NCBI GenBank assembly: GCA_028583685.1
Contig: JAMXIF010000032.1
Coordinates: 730,301 to 794,300 of the forward strand
DNA length: 64,000 bases
From: Petaurus breviceps papuanus
Taxonomy: Eukaryota > Chordata > Mammalia > Diprotodontia > Petauridae
Direction: 5' to 3'
The translations under genes were made by a program, and so were the position numbers. Each line of letters begins with the position of its first letter. The first letter of the stretch is position 1. This document shows positions 42,184-52,307 of the stretch, one piece after another. The notes under the pieces were generated by a model. The model saw only the letters and a program-made list of their open reading frames with translations, had not been told where the DNA came from and searched no databases.

Positions 42184-43288
42184 TTCAGCAACCTGGGGGA
42201 TCATCCACAAACTGCAGAAAGAGCTCAAGAATTCATACATTAGGAATACACAGGACAACGTACCAGAAAAGCCTTAAGGAGGGTGCCAGATATATGAATT
42301 CTGCAAGGTGAAGGCAATTCAGCACTTACTGCACAAACTCTGAAAGAAAGCATTAATCTGGGGAACTAGAAACCTTGGAGACAGTAACCAGGAATAAAGA
42401 AACTTGCTGTAGGTTATTTATAGTACCCTGGCAGCATAAACACTGGGCCCCTGCCTTTGATAAGCTGAGCTGTCCTTGGTGCCCTTTGGACAGGTGGTGG
42501 CACTAGCCACCAGGCATCATTTGTCCATGTCTGGGAACTCCTAGGAAATGAGGTGAAAGCCACATTCAGCACTCCTCCATTCCAATTTTTACCCCAGATG
42601 CATAGACAGGAGAGGAAAAAAATGGATGTAAATCTTTAGCTACCTTGCAAAGGGTTTAAAAATGTTTAGGCAGCATCACTAAGGGTCCAGGGAGTGACAG
42701 CCTAAGTGAGCCCAGCTGCCTGAGGGAGCGGGTCCTACTATGTAGCTCTCTCACGTATTTGGTATTTTTCCACAACAAATAGAAATGGAGACCTTGTTCA
42801 CTTTGGAGCAACACAGCCAGGAGCCTCAAGGACACAACAGCCCGTGGGGAGCCAAAGCAAACAAGGAGGGGTTGAGTAAGGACTTTCAAGTTTTCACGAG
42901 CTGTGACCTCCAGGAGAGGTTTCAAGATGGTTAATATTCACCAGGTACCCAGGAAATCAATTGCTGTACGAGAGAAGGAAGTCCAGGGGCACTGGGTCAC
43001 CAAACATGACACATCCCCTGGAGGTCCATGAGGGAATTCTACTGTACAAATGGCAGAAATGCTTGCAGATCCAGCCCAGATCATGGTGGCAGGCCCCAAG
43101 AGAAGTGCAGTGGAAACTCTGTTGAAGGACAGAAAGCTTTTCCTCTACAGGCAGAGTATCACTGAAGAAAAACCTTCCCTCAGTCAGGGAATTCTTTCTC
43201 CCAGCACCCTTTGACCAAAAAGTTCAGAATGATGTATGGGTGTTACCTGCTCACAATGGTGGTAGGGGTAGTAGAAGGAGAAATGGAC
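42184..43288. other. Unique sequence, about 1.1 kb
   Basis: No repeat or exon recognised. A minus frame at 42656-42925 lacks a domain. Confidence 0.4.
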
Positions 43289-43289
43289 C

Positions 43290-43443
43290 TGGGGGGACTC
43301 TGCATGCGTTAGATTGTTAGACTCTATTGATATGTTGGTTAGTTTTGCTGATCTGCTTTTCATTCTTCTTTCATTTTTTTTCCCCTCTTTGTTACAAGCG
43401 ATGGTTTGCTGGATAGGGGAAAGAAGAGGGATATATTTAAAAT
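43290..43443 (+). mobile_element. L1-type LINE 3' end
   Basis: tattgatatgttggttagtt, ttgctgatctgcttttcatt, ttgttacaagcgatggtttg and gctggataggggaaagaaga, as in marsupial L1 3' UTRs. Confidence 0.65.
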
Positions 43444-43637
43444 GAAGCACTGTGGTTAAGCAGAAAGAGAACTGGTTCTAGGTCAGAGAACCTGGATTGA
43501 ATTCTCACTCTTTCTGTTGACTACCTTTATGGTCTTAAGCAGTCACTTAGTTATCATTGGCCTCAATTTCCCCATCTGTAAAATGAAGGAATTAGAAGAG
43601 ACAGCTTCTGAGATTTCTTCCAACTCTGAATTTATGT
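43444..43637 (+). mobile_element. MIR-like SINE, variant 1
   Basis: gaagcactgtggttaagcag, gaactggttctaggtcag, gcctcaatttccccatctgt and cttccaactctgaatttatg. Confidence 0.88.
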
Positions 43638-43664
43638 AAAAACAAAAGATCACAATTTTTTATT

Positions 43665-43780
43665 TAAAAAGCACCATACTTGGAGTTACAAGTTTGGTTC
43701 AGATCTTGTCTCTGCTTTTTATTATTTGTATGACTTTAAGAAAGTGGCTTCAAATTTTTCACCTATAAAATGAGGACCTT
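43665..43780 (+). mobile_element. MIR-like SINE variant 1, partial
   Basis: agcaccatacttggagtta, ttgtctctgctttttatt and cacctataaaatgaggacc. Confidence 0.7.
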
Positions 43781-43858
43781 GTATTTCTAGCATCTAGCAC
43801 AGTACTCAACACATTCTAGGTACTTAATAATTGCCTGCTTGCTTAATTGATTGGCTGA
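43781..43858 (+). mobile_element. L2/MIR 3' tail
   Basis: ctagcatctagcacagtact, caacacattctaggtactta and ataattgcctgcttgc. Confidence 0.7.
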
Positions 43859-44295
43859 TAAATGATGAGAAGGATTCCTTTCAGCACTAAATCACACATG
43901 GATCTCTTTTATAAAAGATACGATGGAAGTGATGAGGGATGGCTCCCAATAGGTTTGGCAGGACTCTGATCTTATCTAAGACCAGAACTTGCGATTCAGT
44001 CTGGAAAGAATTCAGCTCAGGCTCACTTGGAGTCAGAGTTGAAAAAATTGATCATATGCTTTACAGCAGGCCAGGATCCTTAGGGGTCCTGCAAGCTTAA
44101 AGAAGCCACAGGCATAGCTTTTAAAGAGTTAAGGCTATTCATTAGATGTCAGTTAGGCTGACCAGGTGAGAAGAGGGTGGGATTAGGGAGGAGTTAAGGT
44201 GGGGCTAAGGTGGGGCCAGTGTTTAAAGGGGAATACAAGCTTTATGTAACTGCACAGGCGTATTGCCCATGATTCACTGGGAAAAAGCCCACAGT

Positions 44296-44315
44296 GGGGG
44301 GGGGGGGGGGGGGGG
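44296..44315. repeat. Homopolymer run (G)20
   Basis: Twenty consecutive G. A further G12 run lies at 44651-44662. Both are G-quadruplex prone and error prone. Confidence 0.95.
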
Positions 44316-44740
44316 CTACCTGTTGGTGTGGTTTTAGGCTTGAAATGTCACTAAGTGAGCAGTCAAGGGCTGACTAAGAAGTGCCCAGTCTGCCACCCAT
44401 CAATGTCATGCTTGACAGGATTGACGTCTGGGAACCAAGGTTAGGGAGAGATAATGGCTTAAGGAGTTAACCTAGAGATGAGGTACTGAAGGATTCATGG
44501 GGGCAGTGGGACACTATACAAGGGGGAGATAATAGTTGCCTAATATGGAATGTTTATAGATACTATAGTGAAGGATTCATAAGAGTAGCTTGTTATTGTT
44601 CCAAGCTGAGATAATTGTTGTTGGGCAGAGTTAATGCTCTGAAGCTGAAGGGGGGGGGGGGGAAGAAGGGGGAGAGTTAAGGCACGGAGACTGGGGAGGG
44701 GGGGGAATGGCGTGTGATTTTACAAACTGGTTTTACAAAT

Positions 44741-44851
44741 TGATGTTACAAAGTTTTACAAATTAATGTTACAAATATAGATCCCAAGCACCCCATCATT
44801 AACTGATGTTACAAATTGGTATTACAAACATAGATCCCAAGCACCCCATCA
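44741..44851 (+). repeat. Short direct duplications
   Basis: tgatgttacaaa or a close form occurs three times (44741, 44764, 44804). A 26-base block containing tagatcccaagcaccccatc occurs at 44773-44798 and 44826-44851 with one difference. Confidence 0.9.
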
Positions 44852-45104
44852 GAAACTTAGGTCTTCCTGAACTCTGTACTGAAGTGTTATGTCCCAGAGC
44901 CCTCATAACCTCTTATAAGGTGTCTCACTTTCCCAGGAGGCAGGAACATTTAGTTTAGAGTACTCAATCAAATCCTTTACTCCAAACATCCTGTGGCAAG
45001 ACAAATTTTGGCCTCTCCATGAAGAAGCCTGCATATAAACTCAACCAGGTACAGATGAGTAGGTTGGAGTGCGGTTCAGCACCTTCTTTCAGTTGCCTGG
45101 AGCA

Positions 45105-45222
45105 TTGCATTAAGGGTTAAGTGACTTGGCCAGAGTTAAAAAACAAACAAATAAAACTGGAATTTAACCAAGTCTTCCTGACTCTGAGGCCAACTCTATA
45201 ACCACTGTATATTATTCCCTTT
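45105..45222 (-). mobile_element. MIR-like SINE fragment
   Basis: gggttaagtgacttggccag, an inserted A/C-rich run, then aagtcttcctgactctgagg and ccactgtatattattccc. Confidence 0.7.
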
Positions 45223-45263
45223 CATTAAAATAAATACAAGGTGATTTGAGTGAGGGGAAGGTA

Positions 45264-45800
45264 CTAGTACTGGGGAAAATCATGAAAAGGTTTTGTGTGG
45301 AAAATGGAGTATGACCTAAGTCTTGAAGGAAATTTTGCATTATAAAAGGCAGAGGTCAGTAGGAAATGTATTGCAGGCATGGGCAATGTATACATAAAAT
45401 GGAATGTGGTATATGAGGTCATCAGTAAGAAGGACAGTTTGGCTGGATTCTCACACACTAGAATGTGGGAAGAATGATTAAGTCTAATAAAGTAGGAAAG
45501 GGAGGTTGGAGTCAGATTGTAAAGGACTTTAAATACAACTGTGTCTGTATTGGATCCTAGAGGCAAAAGACAACCATTAGAGTATATATTGAGTACGGTG
45601 AGATCTGGACTTTGGGGAAATCATTTTGGCAGCTGTGGGTAGAATGGATTGTAGTGGGGCTAGATGATGTAAGTTCTCACAATACTCTAGGTCAGAGGTG
45701 ATGAGGGACTGAACTAAGGTGACATTTATAGGGGTGGGGAAAAGAGGATGAATTTGAAAGATGTTGGAGATGCTGAAAAAACAAAATGTGGTCATTGATA
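45264..45800 (-). mobile_element. L2 LINE reverse-transcriptase C-terminal region
   Basis: Minus-strand frames at 45577-45795 and 45264-45566 read LITSDLEYC and LAPLQSILPTAAKMI, then KVLYNLTPTSLSYFI and SHILVCENPAKLSF. These correspond to the L2 'IISRLDYCxSLL...LAPLQSILHTAARVI' and 'KALHDLAPAYLSDLI' blocks. Degraded but among the clearest coding remnants in the window. Confidence 0.88.
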
Positions 45801-45834
45801 GGATGGACTGAATCCTCTTCTAGGAGACGACCCT

Positions 45835-46000
45835 TCAAATTCGTAAGGCATAACTTACCTGTACTTCCTAAATATTCTCTTTTTCAAGCTCAACAGTCAG
45901 TTCTTTCAGCCAGTCCTTAAGTGGCATTTACCGGAGTCTTTCTCTATCCTGGATGCCCTCCTCTAAATGTTTTCTGCCTCATTAAAGCCCTTCATTAATA
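45835..46000 (-). mobile_element. CR1/L3-type LINE C-terminal fragment
   Basis: tctctttttcaagctcaaca, tctatcctggatgccctcct and ctctaaatgttttctgcc resemble the inverted CR1/L3 segment encoding the QRRAT-like region. Confidence 0.6.
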
Positions 46001-46165
46001 AAAGAAAAAAAGGTTAGTATGATGTGACCTGTTCTCAACAAGGCCATGATAGCTCTTTGTAACCACCACCTCTTTTTCGAAGTGTTCACTATTTCCTTAA
46101 CAATACAGTCTAGAATTTTGCCAGGAATCAAAGTGAAACTCACTATGGCATTTGGAACCAAGGAC
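46001..46165 (-). mobile_element. CR1/L3-type RT fragment, copy 1
   Basis: The minus frame at 45982-46179 reads VSFTLIPGKILDCIVKEIVN, then WLQRAIMALLRTGH, matching 'VSLTSIPGKILExIIKxxV ... QHGFIKxRSC'. The same domain recurs at 47620-47800, so two elements or a duplication are involved. Confidence 0.8.
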
Positions 46166-46214
46166 ACTATTACTTTCAATTTCTGGAAGGTATTTTTTTC
46201 TTAATGTTGGCTAA

Positions 46215-46748
46215 AATTGCATTCTTTTTGGTTGCCATACTATACTCTTAAAATATAGTGAGCCTGTAGTCCACTAAAGCTCCTAGATATTTTTAGATGA
46301 ATTGTTGTCCAGACATGCTTCCTCTACCTTGCACTTGTTTAAGTGATTTTTTTGACCCCCTGTGTAAAATTTTATATTTATCCCTATTAAATTTCATCTT
46401 ATTCAATTTAACCCAGTGATCTAGATTGTCAGAATCCATTTGAATCCTTACCCTGTCATCCAGTGTTGAAGCTATCTCCTTTAGTCATGAAAGCTTTGTG
46501 AGCTTGTTCATTAGCACAGGGCCAAGCACAGATCCCTGAGGTCCCCCATTGGAGACCAAATTGACATCAAACCATTAATTACTACTCTTTGGGCTTGAAC
46601 ATTCAATGGATTCCTTATGCATCTAAATATATTGTCATCTATTCCCTAAGAATCTGTATTTTCCATGAAAATAGCATGAAATATTTTTATCATATACCTT
46701 GCTAAAAATCTAGGTAAATTCTATCTATAGCATTTCCCTAATTACAAT
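46215..46748 (-). mobile_element. CR1/L3-type RT central region
   Basis: Antisense landmarks: tttggttgccatactatact, gtagtccactaaagctccta, atccctattaaatttcatct, gcacagggccaagcacagat, ccctgaggtcccccattgg, catcaaaccattaattacta and cttgctaaaaatctaggtaa. These cover the RT from the KAFD block toward the LGVLVD block. Confidence 0.85.
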
Positions 46749-46755
46749 TTAGTAT

Positions 46756-47603
46756 TGTTGTTTTGTCCTTCATTCTTCAAGAAGACCATGACCAGGAAGC
46801 TGATGCCTTGACTTGCAAGTGAATTGAATTTAAGTGAGGGAGTGTTGTGCAAAGTCACCAGCCTCACTTCTTCTCCAGAGGCATCTGGGTCTTGTAGAAA
46901 GACAGATCAGGACAACTGGAGATGGCCCAGAATATAATGGGAGACCTTAACTTTTTTAAGCTAAGATCATTCCCAGGTCTCTGTTTGACTGAAGCAACAC
47001 TTATTCAATGATTGGGCTTGGTAAGAAATGAGACAAAGAATGGCCTCTTTGACCTAGTTTAAAAAAAAATCAATCTGGGAGGGGAAAACTCTCAGGATTT
47101 CTGACCAAAACAGACACAATGCTATTTACACTCACTCTGATCCATTAAATGGGGCTTGGGCAGGGACCTATTGTTGGTCAATCCATGAGAGCCAGAGTGA
47201 ATTGGTTTTTAAGGCATGGTCCTTAAGAAAGAAATCTAGCTCATAAACCTTAAGATATCATGTGAGTTTTCAGCCATAAAAATCCACATTCCTTTGAACA
47301 GAGCACCCACAGGTAAGGGTATGACATACCATGTAGACAGAGAGAGAGTAAGGAGGGAAAGGAAAGGAAGGGAGAGGAGAGGAGCTGCATTGCCCAAGTG
47401 AGACTAGCCGTTTTAGTCCTCGGTAGGGCAGTTCGTGCTGCTCACAGTTGTTTGTTCTTTGTTCTCACAGAGGACAATTACATCAGAGAGGTGATGCCTT
47501 GACTTGCAAATGAATTGTATTTAAGTGAGGGAGGGCTCTGAAAGTCACCAGCCTCATTTTCTTCTCTGGAACCATCTGGGTTCAGTGGTGAGATGTAGGT
47601 CAG
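46756..47603 (+). mobile_element. Unassigned element with direct terminal repeats, inside CR1/L3
   Basis: Two direct copies of about 155 bases at 46756-46911 and 47447-47603 share tgatgccttgacttgcaa, tttaagtgaggga, aaagtcaccagcctca and catctggg. The 535 bases between include gaatggcctctttgacctag and a GGAAAGG purine run. The whole block separates two collinear CR1/L3 pieces. I remember the repeat as common in marsupials but cannot name its class. Confidence 0.65.
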
Positions 47604-47619
47604 AATATACAGAGATGAC

Positions 47620-47900
47620 CCCACACCAGTTTACTAACTCTATCAATAAAGGAAATAGGCCTGTTTTCAATGAGGCCATGCTGTCTCTTAGTAATCACTA
47701 CTTCTTTTTCTACATGTTTACTATTTCCTTTAATAAGTCTACAATTTTTGCCAGAAATCAAAGTTAAATCCAGTAGCCTATAGTTAGAAGATTCCATTCT
47801 CTTCTCTTTTTAGAAAATCAAGATTTTGCCCCTCTCCAATCCTTCAGTTCCATTCTGGTTTTCCATGACCATTCAGAGACAGGATCCTGACAATGTTTCA
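47620..47900 (-). mobile_element. CR1/L3-type RT fragment, copy 2
   Basis: The minus frame at 47600-47797 reads SNYRLLDLTLISGK, KHVEKEVVITKRQHGLIENR and ISFIDRVSKLV, matching 'NYRPVSLTSVPGK ... KHxxxxxVIxxxQHGF...R..LTNLISFxDxVTRLV'. It is the 5'-ward continuation of the piece at 46215-46748. Confidence 0.85.
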
Positions 47901-47914
47901 GTAGTTATATTGTC

Positions 47915-47970
47915 CTAGTCCATTGCCTGGTACATAACATCAGTACTTATTGATGGATTAATTGTCAGTT
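47915..47970 (+). mobile_element. L2/MIR 3' tail
   Basis: ccattgcctggtacataaca and tcagtacttattgatgg. Confidence 0.6.
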
Positions 47971-49503
47971 CTTGCAGCCTGGAGGCTAGTATTCTTATTT
48001 ATTAGGTGACTGTCCAAAGGACAGTATTAGTTTTAGGCTTTCCAGGATTTGGTGGGATGGTAGGCTAATGTGTGTTTTCAATTGGCGTTAACAATTAGGA
48101 AAGAAAGATTCCAACTCTTCTTTCAGGTGGTTTACGCTGGGCATTTTAGCGATAAGGGAGTATATGAAAAAGCAATGCAGAAGGGCACATTACCCTATGG
48201 GGCCCTGGCAGTAGCATCCAAGTCCAAAAACAAAGCTATCAAAGGGAACCCTAAGAATACCCACCATTGATCCCCTGACCATGCATCCAAGGGACATTTT
48301 TATCACAGTAGAACTAACTGGTTTATGCCTAAAGATTCTAAGCATGTATTAGATATGAATGGTAGTCAACTAAAGATTTCCTTTGGCTATCTACTTCCTT
48401 CTTTACTTTTCTGTAAATGTGTCCTTGAGTTCATCGTGTCTCAACAAATGTGGGGGAGACATGGTGAGGGTGGCGTTGCTGAAAACATTGTCAGGAGCCA
48501 CCAAGCCCAGAAATCCATAAATCTTGCTGGTGTCATAGGGATGATTCTTATGGCAAAGGACCATTCATACCATCATTTCCATCTTCTTTAATGCTAATTA
48601 CTTTTTTTCACATCAACATAAAAATCATCTTAAATGTCCTCATTAAAGTTGATGTGATTTCTGACCATAGAGTCATCATCTCTGTCTAGAGAGAGTTTCA
48701 GGGAGAAAATGTTCTGTGAGCTCTGGCTGCAATTTTCAGTGATTTAGAATATCAAGTTTGTATGATTTTTAATCATTAAAGGCAATGTAAAAACATATTT
48801 TATACACAATCTTTTATCTTACATTTATTTTTATATTTCTCTATAACAATTTATTGCGACACATATATCACCATTACTTGAGACATTTATAGTTCCATTA
48901 AAATTCAATGCCGCCATAAATTTGGTCTCTTTAAAGTGTTGACATTTGTAACAGCTTCCACAAGGACATATTTTATATTGAAAGTGAAACTTGGAGAAGA
49001 AACTTTTGTTAGGGAAAAAAATAACATGGAGTGAACTGGAGGAGAATAAGTTTTCTCATATCTGAAATGACTAATACCACATTTAAGGGACTAGACGATT
49101 GCTGAACACAGGCTGTGCTGTTTCGTGGTATTTAAGGATTAGCAGAGTCATATGATAATGCTATCATTGACTAAAAACATTCATCACTGTACAATCCTTT
49201 TTACTGAGGAGAGCTGGGAGAATTTTAAGAAAGAGGAGAAATTTTTAAATCATAATTTTATCATTTTATTTCTGCCTAGAGAAAGGTTTTTCCAAATCTA
49301 GGACTCTGGAGTTTAGGGCATGATCTAATCAGGGACTTTTCTGCTGACTTTTCCAAAGTATGTGGGTTTCTACCCAGAAATCAAGTGATGCGCTTCATTT
49401 TATTCAATGAACAAAATATTTACTGATTGTCTCTTTTGTGTTCAGTACTTTCTGGATATTTTGGAGGATATGAAAGATGAAGATGTTGATCAGTGAGCTG
49501 ATC
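47971..49503. other. Unique sequence, about 1.5 kb, part possibly conserved
   Basis: 48590-49000 is repeat-free and AT-rich with atgctaattac, tgatttttaatcattaaagg and atgccgccataaatttgg, resembling developmental noncoding elements. A frame at 48070-48270 has no recognised domain. No repeat was recognised in the rest. Confidence 0.38.
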
Positions 49504-49504
49504 A

Positions 49505-49710
49505 ACTAGCTCCTCATGAACCCATTTGACAAAGATACTGAAGCGGTTTGCCTTTTCCTTCTCCAGCTCATTTTATAGATGAGGAAACGGAGGCAAATAG
49601 GGTTAATTGACTTCCTCAAGGTCACACAGCTAATAAGTGTCTAGGATCAAATTTGAACTCACAGAAATGAGTCTTTCTGACTCCAGGCCTGATGCACTAT
49701 CACCTATCTA
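49505..49710. mobile_element. RTE/BovB-tailed tRNA SINE, second copy
   Basis: gaacccatttgacaaagata, ctgaagcggtttgccttttc, cttctccagctcattttata, gatgaggaaacggaggcaaa, caaggtcacacagctaataa and ctgactccaggcctgatgc. Same architecture as 41973-42183. Confidence 0.75.
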
Positions 49711-49763
49711 TCTCAAAGAAGATAAAGAAATTCAGAAAAGGAGAGGTAAAAAGGGCAGCAGTA

Positions 49764-49957
49764 GTCAGAATGATATGGTGGAAAGCGTATTGGCTTTGGA
49801 GTCAGAGAACCTGAGTTCAAATTCTCCTCCTCACTACCTGTGTTACCTCAGTAGAGTCACTTAACTGCCTTAAACCTCAGTTTCCTCATTTATAAAATTG
49901 TGAGGTTATACAAAATGACCTCCAATGTATGATTCTTTGATCCTGTGATTCAGGGAA
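49764..49957 (+). mobile_element. MIR-like SINE, variant 1, well preserved
   Basis: gatatggtggaaagcgtatt, ggctttggagtcagagaacc, tgagttcaaattctcctcct, aacctcagtttcctcattta and ttctttgatcctgtgattc. Confidence 0.92.
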
Positions 49958-50202
49958 GACACAGGATTTGAACTGAACCTTTGTGGAGAAATTTTGAATA
50001 GGAGGAGAAGAGACAGGGCTAACCTTCCTGGAAAAGGGAGCAGTCTTTTTCAATGGTATGATTGAATTGCTACGGTACTCCCCATTTCATGTCCAGATCA
50101 GTCAGGACTGAATACAATCTGGAAAAAATAATTTTAAAAAGTGAATAGTCCAGGGAGTAATCTCGGGCCCCTTGATATATTTCCAAATAGTAGATTTCCT
50201 TG

Positions 50203-50280
50203 TTATAAGTGTGTCCCAAAAGTCTTAGTGCCTCTTTGAAGTCATAAAACTGCACTAAAACTTTGGGGACATACTTATTA
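50203..50280. mobile_element. Mariner-type inverted-repeat hairpin
   Basis: Arms 50203-50231 and 50252-50280 are inverted repeats matching at 25 of 29 positions around a 20-base loop. The arm core gtgtcccaaaagtcttagtg is typical of a mariner-family terminal inverted repeat. Almost the whole element consists of its two ends. Confidence 0.75.
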
Positions 50281-50404
50281 TGTTTCATGCCAAAAGTATT
50301 TACCTTGTGCTCCTTTTCCTGGATTCTGTCATGAAGAAAGGAACTAAAATGACCCTACCTGGTTATCAGAATGTTGATATGATATTCATCTATCCATCTA
50401 CCCA

Positions 50405-50600
50405 TACATTCATAGAATCTTAAGAATTGGAAGAGATCTTTGAAGTTACCTAGTCAAACTCCCCATTTAATTTAGGAATCCCCTTCTAAAATGTCACTGA
50501 CAGATATAGCCTCTGTTTGAACATCTCCAATAATAAAGAGCTTACCACTTCTTAACAAAATGTTCCATTTTGCCAGGATCTCATTTTCCAACTCTATTCC
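50405..50600 (-). mobile_element. CR1/L3-type LINE 3' end, antisense
   Basis: gcctctgtttgaacatctcc, aataataaagagcttacca, cttcttaacaaaatgttcc correspond to the inverted 'CCTCCAGTGAxGGxxACCCACCAC...CATTCCA' segment. An alternative is a variant 1 SINE tail at its left edge. Confidence 0.6.
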
Positions 50601-51083
50601 CCATGACTACCACAGTGTCTAGGCTTATATAATAGGTGCAGTAAGATTTATGGCATCTGGTTCTAACCTATAAGTCTTCCCTTAGCCTCATTTGACTCAT
50701 TCCCATTTTTAATCTTGAGCTCTAGAGTAATCCAGGAGATATGTTTCAGTATTTTCTTTCTAATGAATAAAATTGCAAGCTTTTTCTCATTAATTACACA
50801 CTTGGCTCTAACCCTAGTCCCAGTTCATTAAATATTATTTATTGACTAAACTGGAGAAAGCTCCTTTCCCAGTAATGGTTACTTTTATTTTTCTCTATAT
50901 TAAATTCCTTAATCTCATATATGATGAAATAAATATTATAATTATCTGTGCTTGGTAAATGCTTGTTGATTGATTAATTGATTGGACAGCTTTCTTCAGA
51001 AGTTCTTTATTATGTTGAAACAAAATAATTGTCATAATTTCCACCTATTGGTGCAAGTCTTGTTCTCTTGTGCAACACAAAAT
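50601..51083. other. Unassigned sequence
   Basis: It may include more of the CR1/L3 3' end (cttcccttagcctcatttg), but nothing is certain. Confidence 0.35.
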
Positions 51084-51084
51084 A

Positions 51085-51285
51085 GATTTATAAATACTTA
51101 ATAAGTACCTACTATGTATCAGGCACTGTACTAAGTGCTTTGATAAAAAGAAATCTCTCTCTCTGTATGTATGTATGTATATATATGTCTATATCTATAT
51201 ATCTCTATGTATGTATGTATGTATGTATCTATCCTACAGTCTCTGACCTCTAGGAACTCATAGTTTGGTTGTAAAAATAACAGAA
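51085..51285 (-). mobile_element. L2 3' end split by a microsatellite
   Basis: cttaataagtacctactatg, tatcaggcactgtactaagt and, after the microsatellite, ctgacctctaggaactcata. The expansion sits within the element. Confidence 0.75.
51155..51233. repeat. CT / TATG microsatellite
   Basis: ctctctctct followed by gtatgtatgtatgtat, a TATATCTA middle and a second gtatgtatgtatgtat. Confidence 0.9.
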
Positions 51286-52043
51286 ATCAAATGGTTACCA
51301 CACTTCTTTCAAATGCTATAGGGTTAGGGTGTCAGTGGGGATGTATGCCAAGTTGGTGGGTAGTGATGCTATAGAGAAGTGAAAAAAAAGTAATATCAAT
51401 AAATCATGTAAAAATACATAGATAAAACAAAAAAGTCTCAGGAAGGGAATCAAACAATAGTATATTTTTGTTACTGCCATGTTAAATTTAATATATACCT
51501 TTTAAAAAAAGCAAATTGTACTTAACAAAATTTGACTCATCCATATACAATCCATCTGCTTTTTCACTCTTGTGTAATGAAATAGTCATATTTGTTAATG
51601 ATTAAATTCACAATAGAAAGAAAATTTAAAAATGGTTACATGTACAAATAATTTTAATATGGACTATATTTGGGAAGTGTCCAGTGAGTGAACTTGGAGT
51701 TCTAAGGCAAGGGAGATCACTTCCGTGTGGGAAGATGGGCAAAAGAGAGAAACAAGGCATATGCCCCTGGGAGCTAGAATGAACAATGATGGGATCTAGA
51801 TAAACTAGAGGCTTGGATAAGATAGCTGGATAAATGAGGCTGGCTGTACTCTGTATGGTTGCAGGTTTTACCCCAAAAGTACTACTTGGGGTCCTGATCA
51901 TGTGTTATGATATATGAAGAATGTTCTTTTCCAGGTCCAAGCCATAATGTCTTTGAACACTGACCTCTCATTGGATGGCCAATATGCCTGAAGTCAGGAA
52001 CAACAGAATAATACACAGAGATTCATAATGAAAGTATTAGTCA
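51286..52043. other. Unique sequence
   Basis: No feature recognised. Confidence 0.4.
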
Positions 52044-52044
52044 C

Positions 52045-52307
52045 TAGAAGTAGTTAGGTGATGCACTGGGTAGAGCTCTTGACCTGGGGTCAGGAAGACC
52101 CCAGTCCCACTCCAAACTCAGACACCTACTAGCTGTGTGACCCTGAGAAAGTCACTTCACCTTTGTGTGCCACAGTTTCCTGATTTATAAAATGGGGATA
52201 ATAGCACCTATCTCACAGAGTTGTTGGGAGGATCAAGAGATAATATTTTTAAAGTGCTTAGTATAATTCCCAGCACATAGTAGATATCTAATAAATGCTT
52301 GCTGCCC
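52045..52307 (+). mobile_element. MIR-like SINE variant 2, full length
   Basis: gtagttaggtgatgcactgg, gaccccagtcccactccaaa, ctactagctgtgtgaccctg, ccacagtttcctgatttata, agcacctatctcacagagtt and the L2-like end cccagcacatagtagatatc followed by taataaatgcttgctg. Confidence 0.92.

Larger units (their letters stand above)
43955..44875. mobile_element. Candidate old LTR-like element (uncertain)
   Basis: About 900 bases unlike the SINE/LINE families around it, with G runs of 20 and 12 and tandem duplications near its right end. No internal retroviral gene is seen. If it is a solo LTR its termini cannot be fixed from one copy, and it could be another unclassified repeat. Confidence 0.25.

Noticed and set aside
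46756-47603. A provirus with paired LTRs
   Set aside because: The end repeats are only about 155 bases and the 535-base interior shows no retroviral gene or primer-binding site; left as an unassigned element.
45982-47797. Reverse-transcriptase-like gene of the host or a virus
   Set aside because: The blocks match CR1/L3 LINEs, are antisense, out of order and interrupted.
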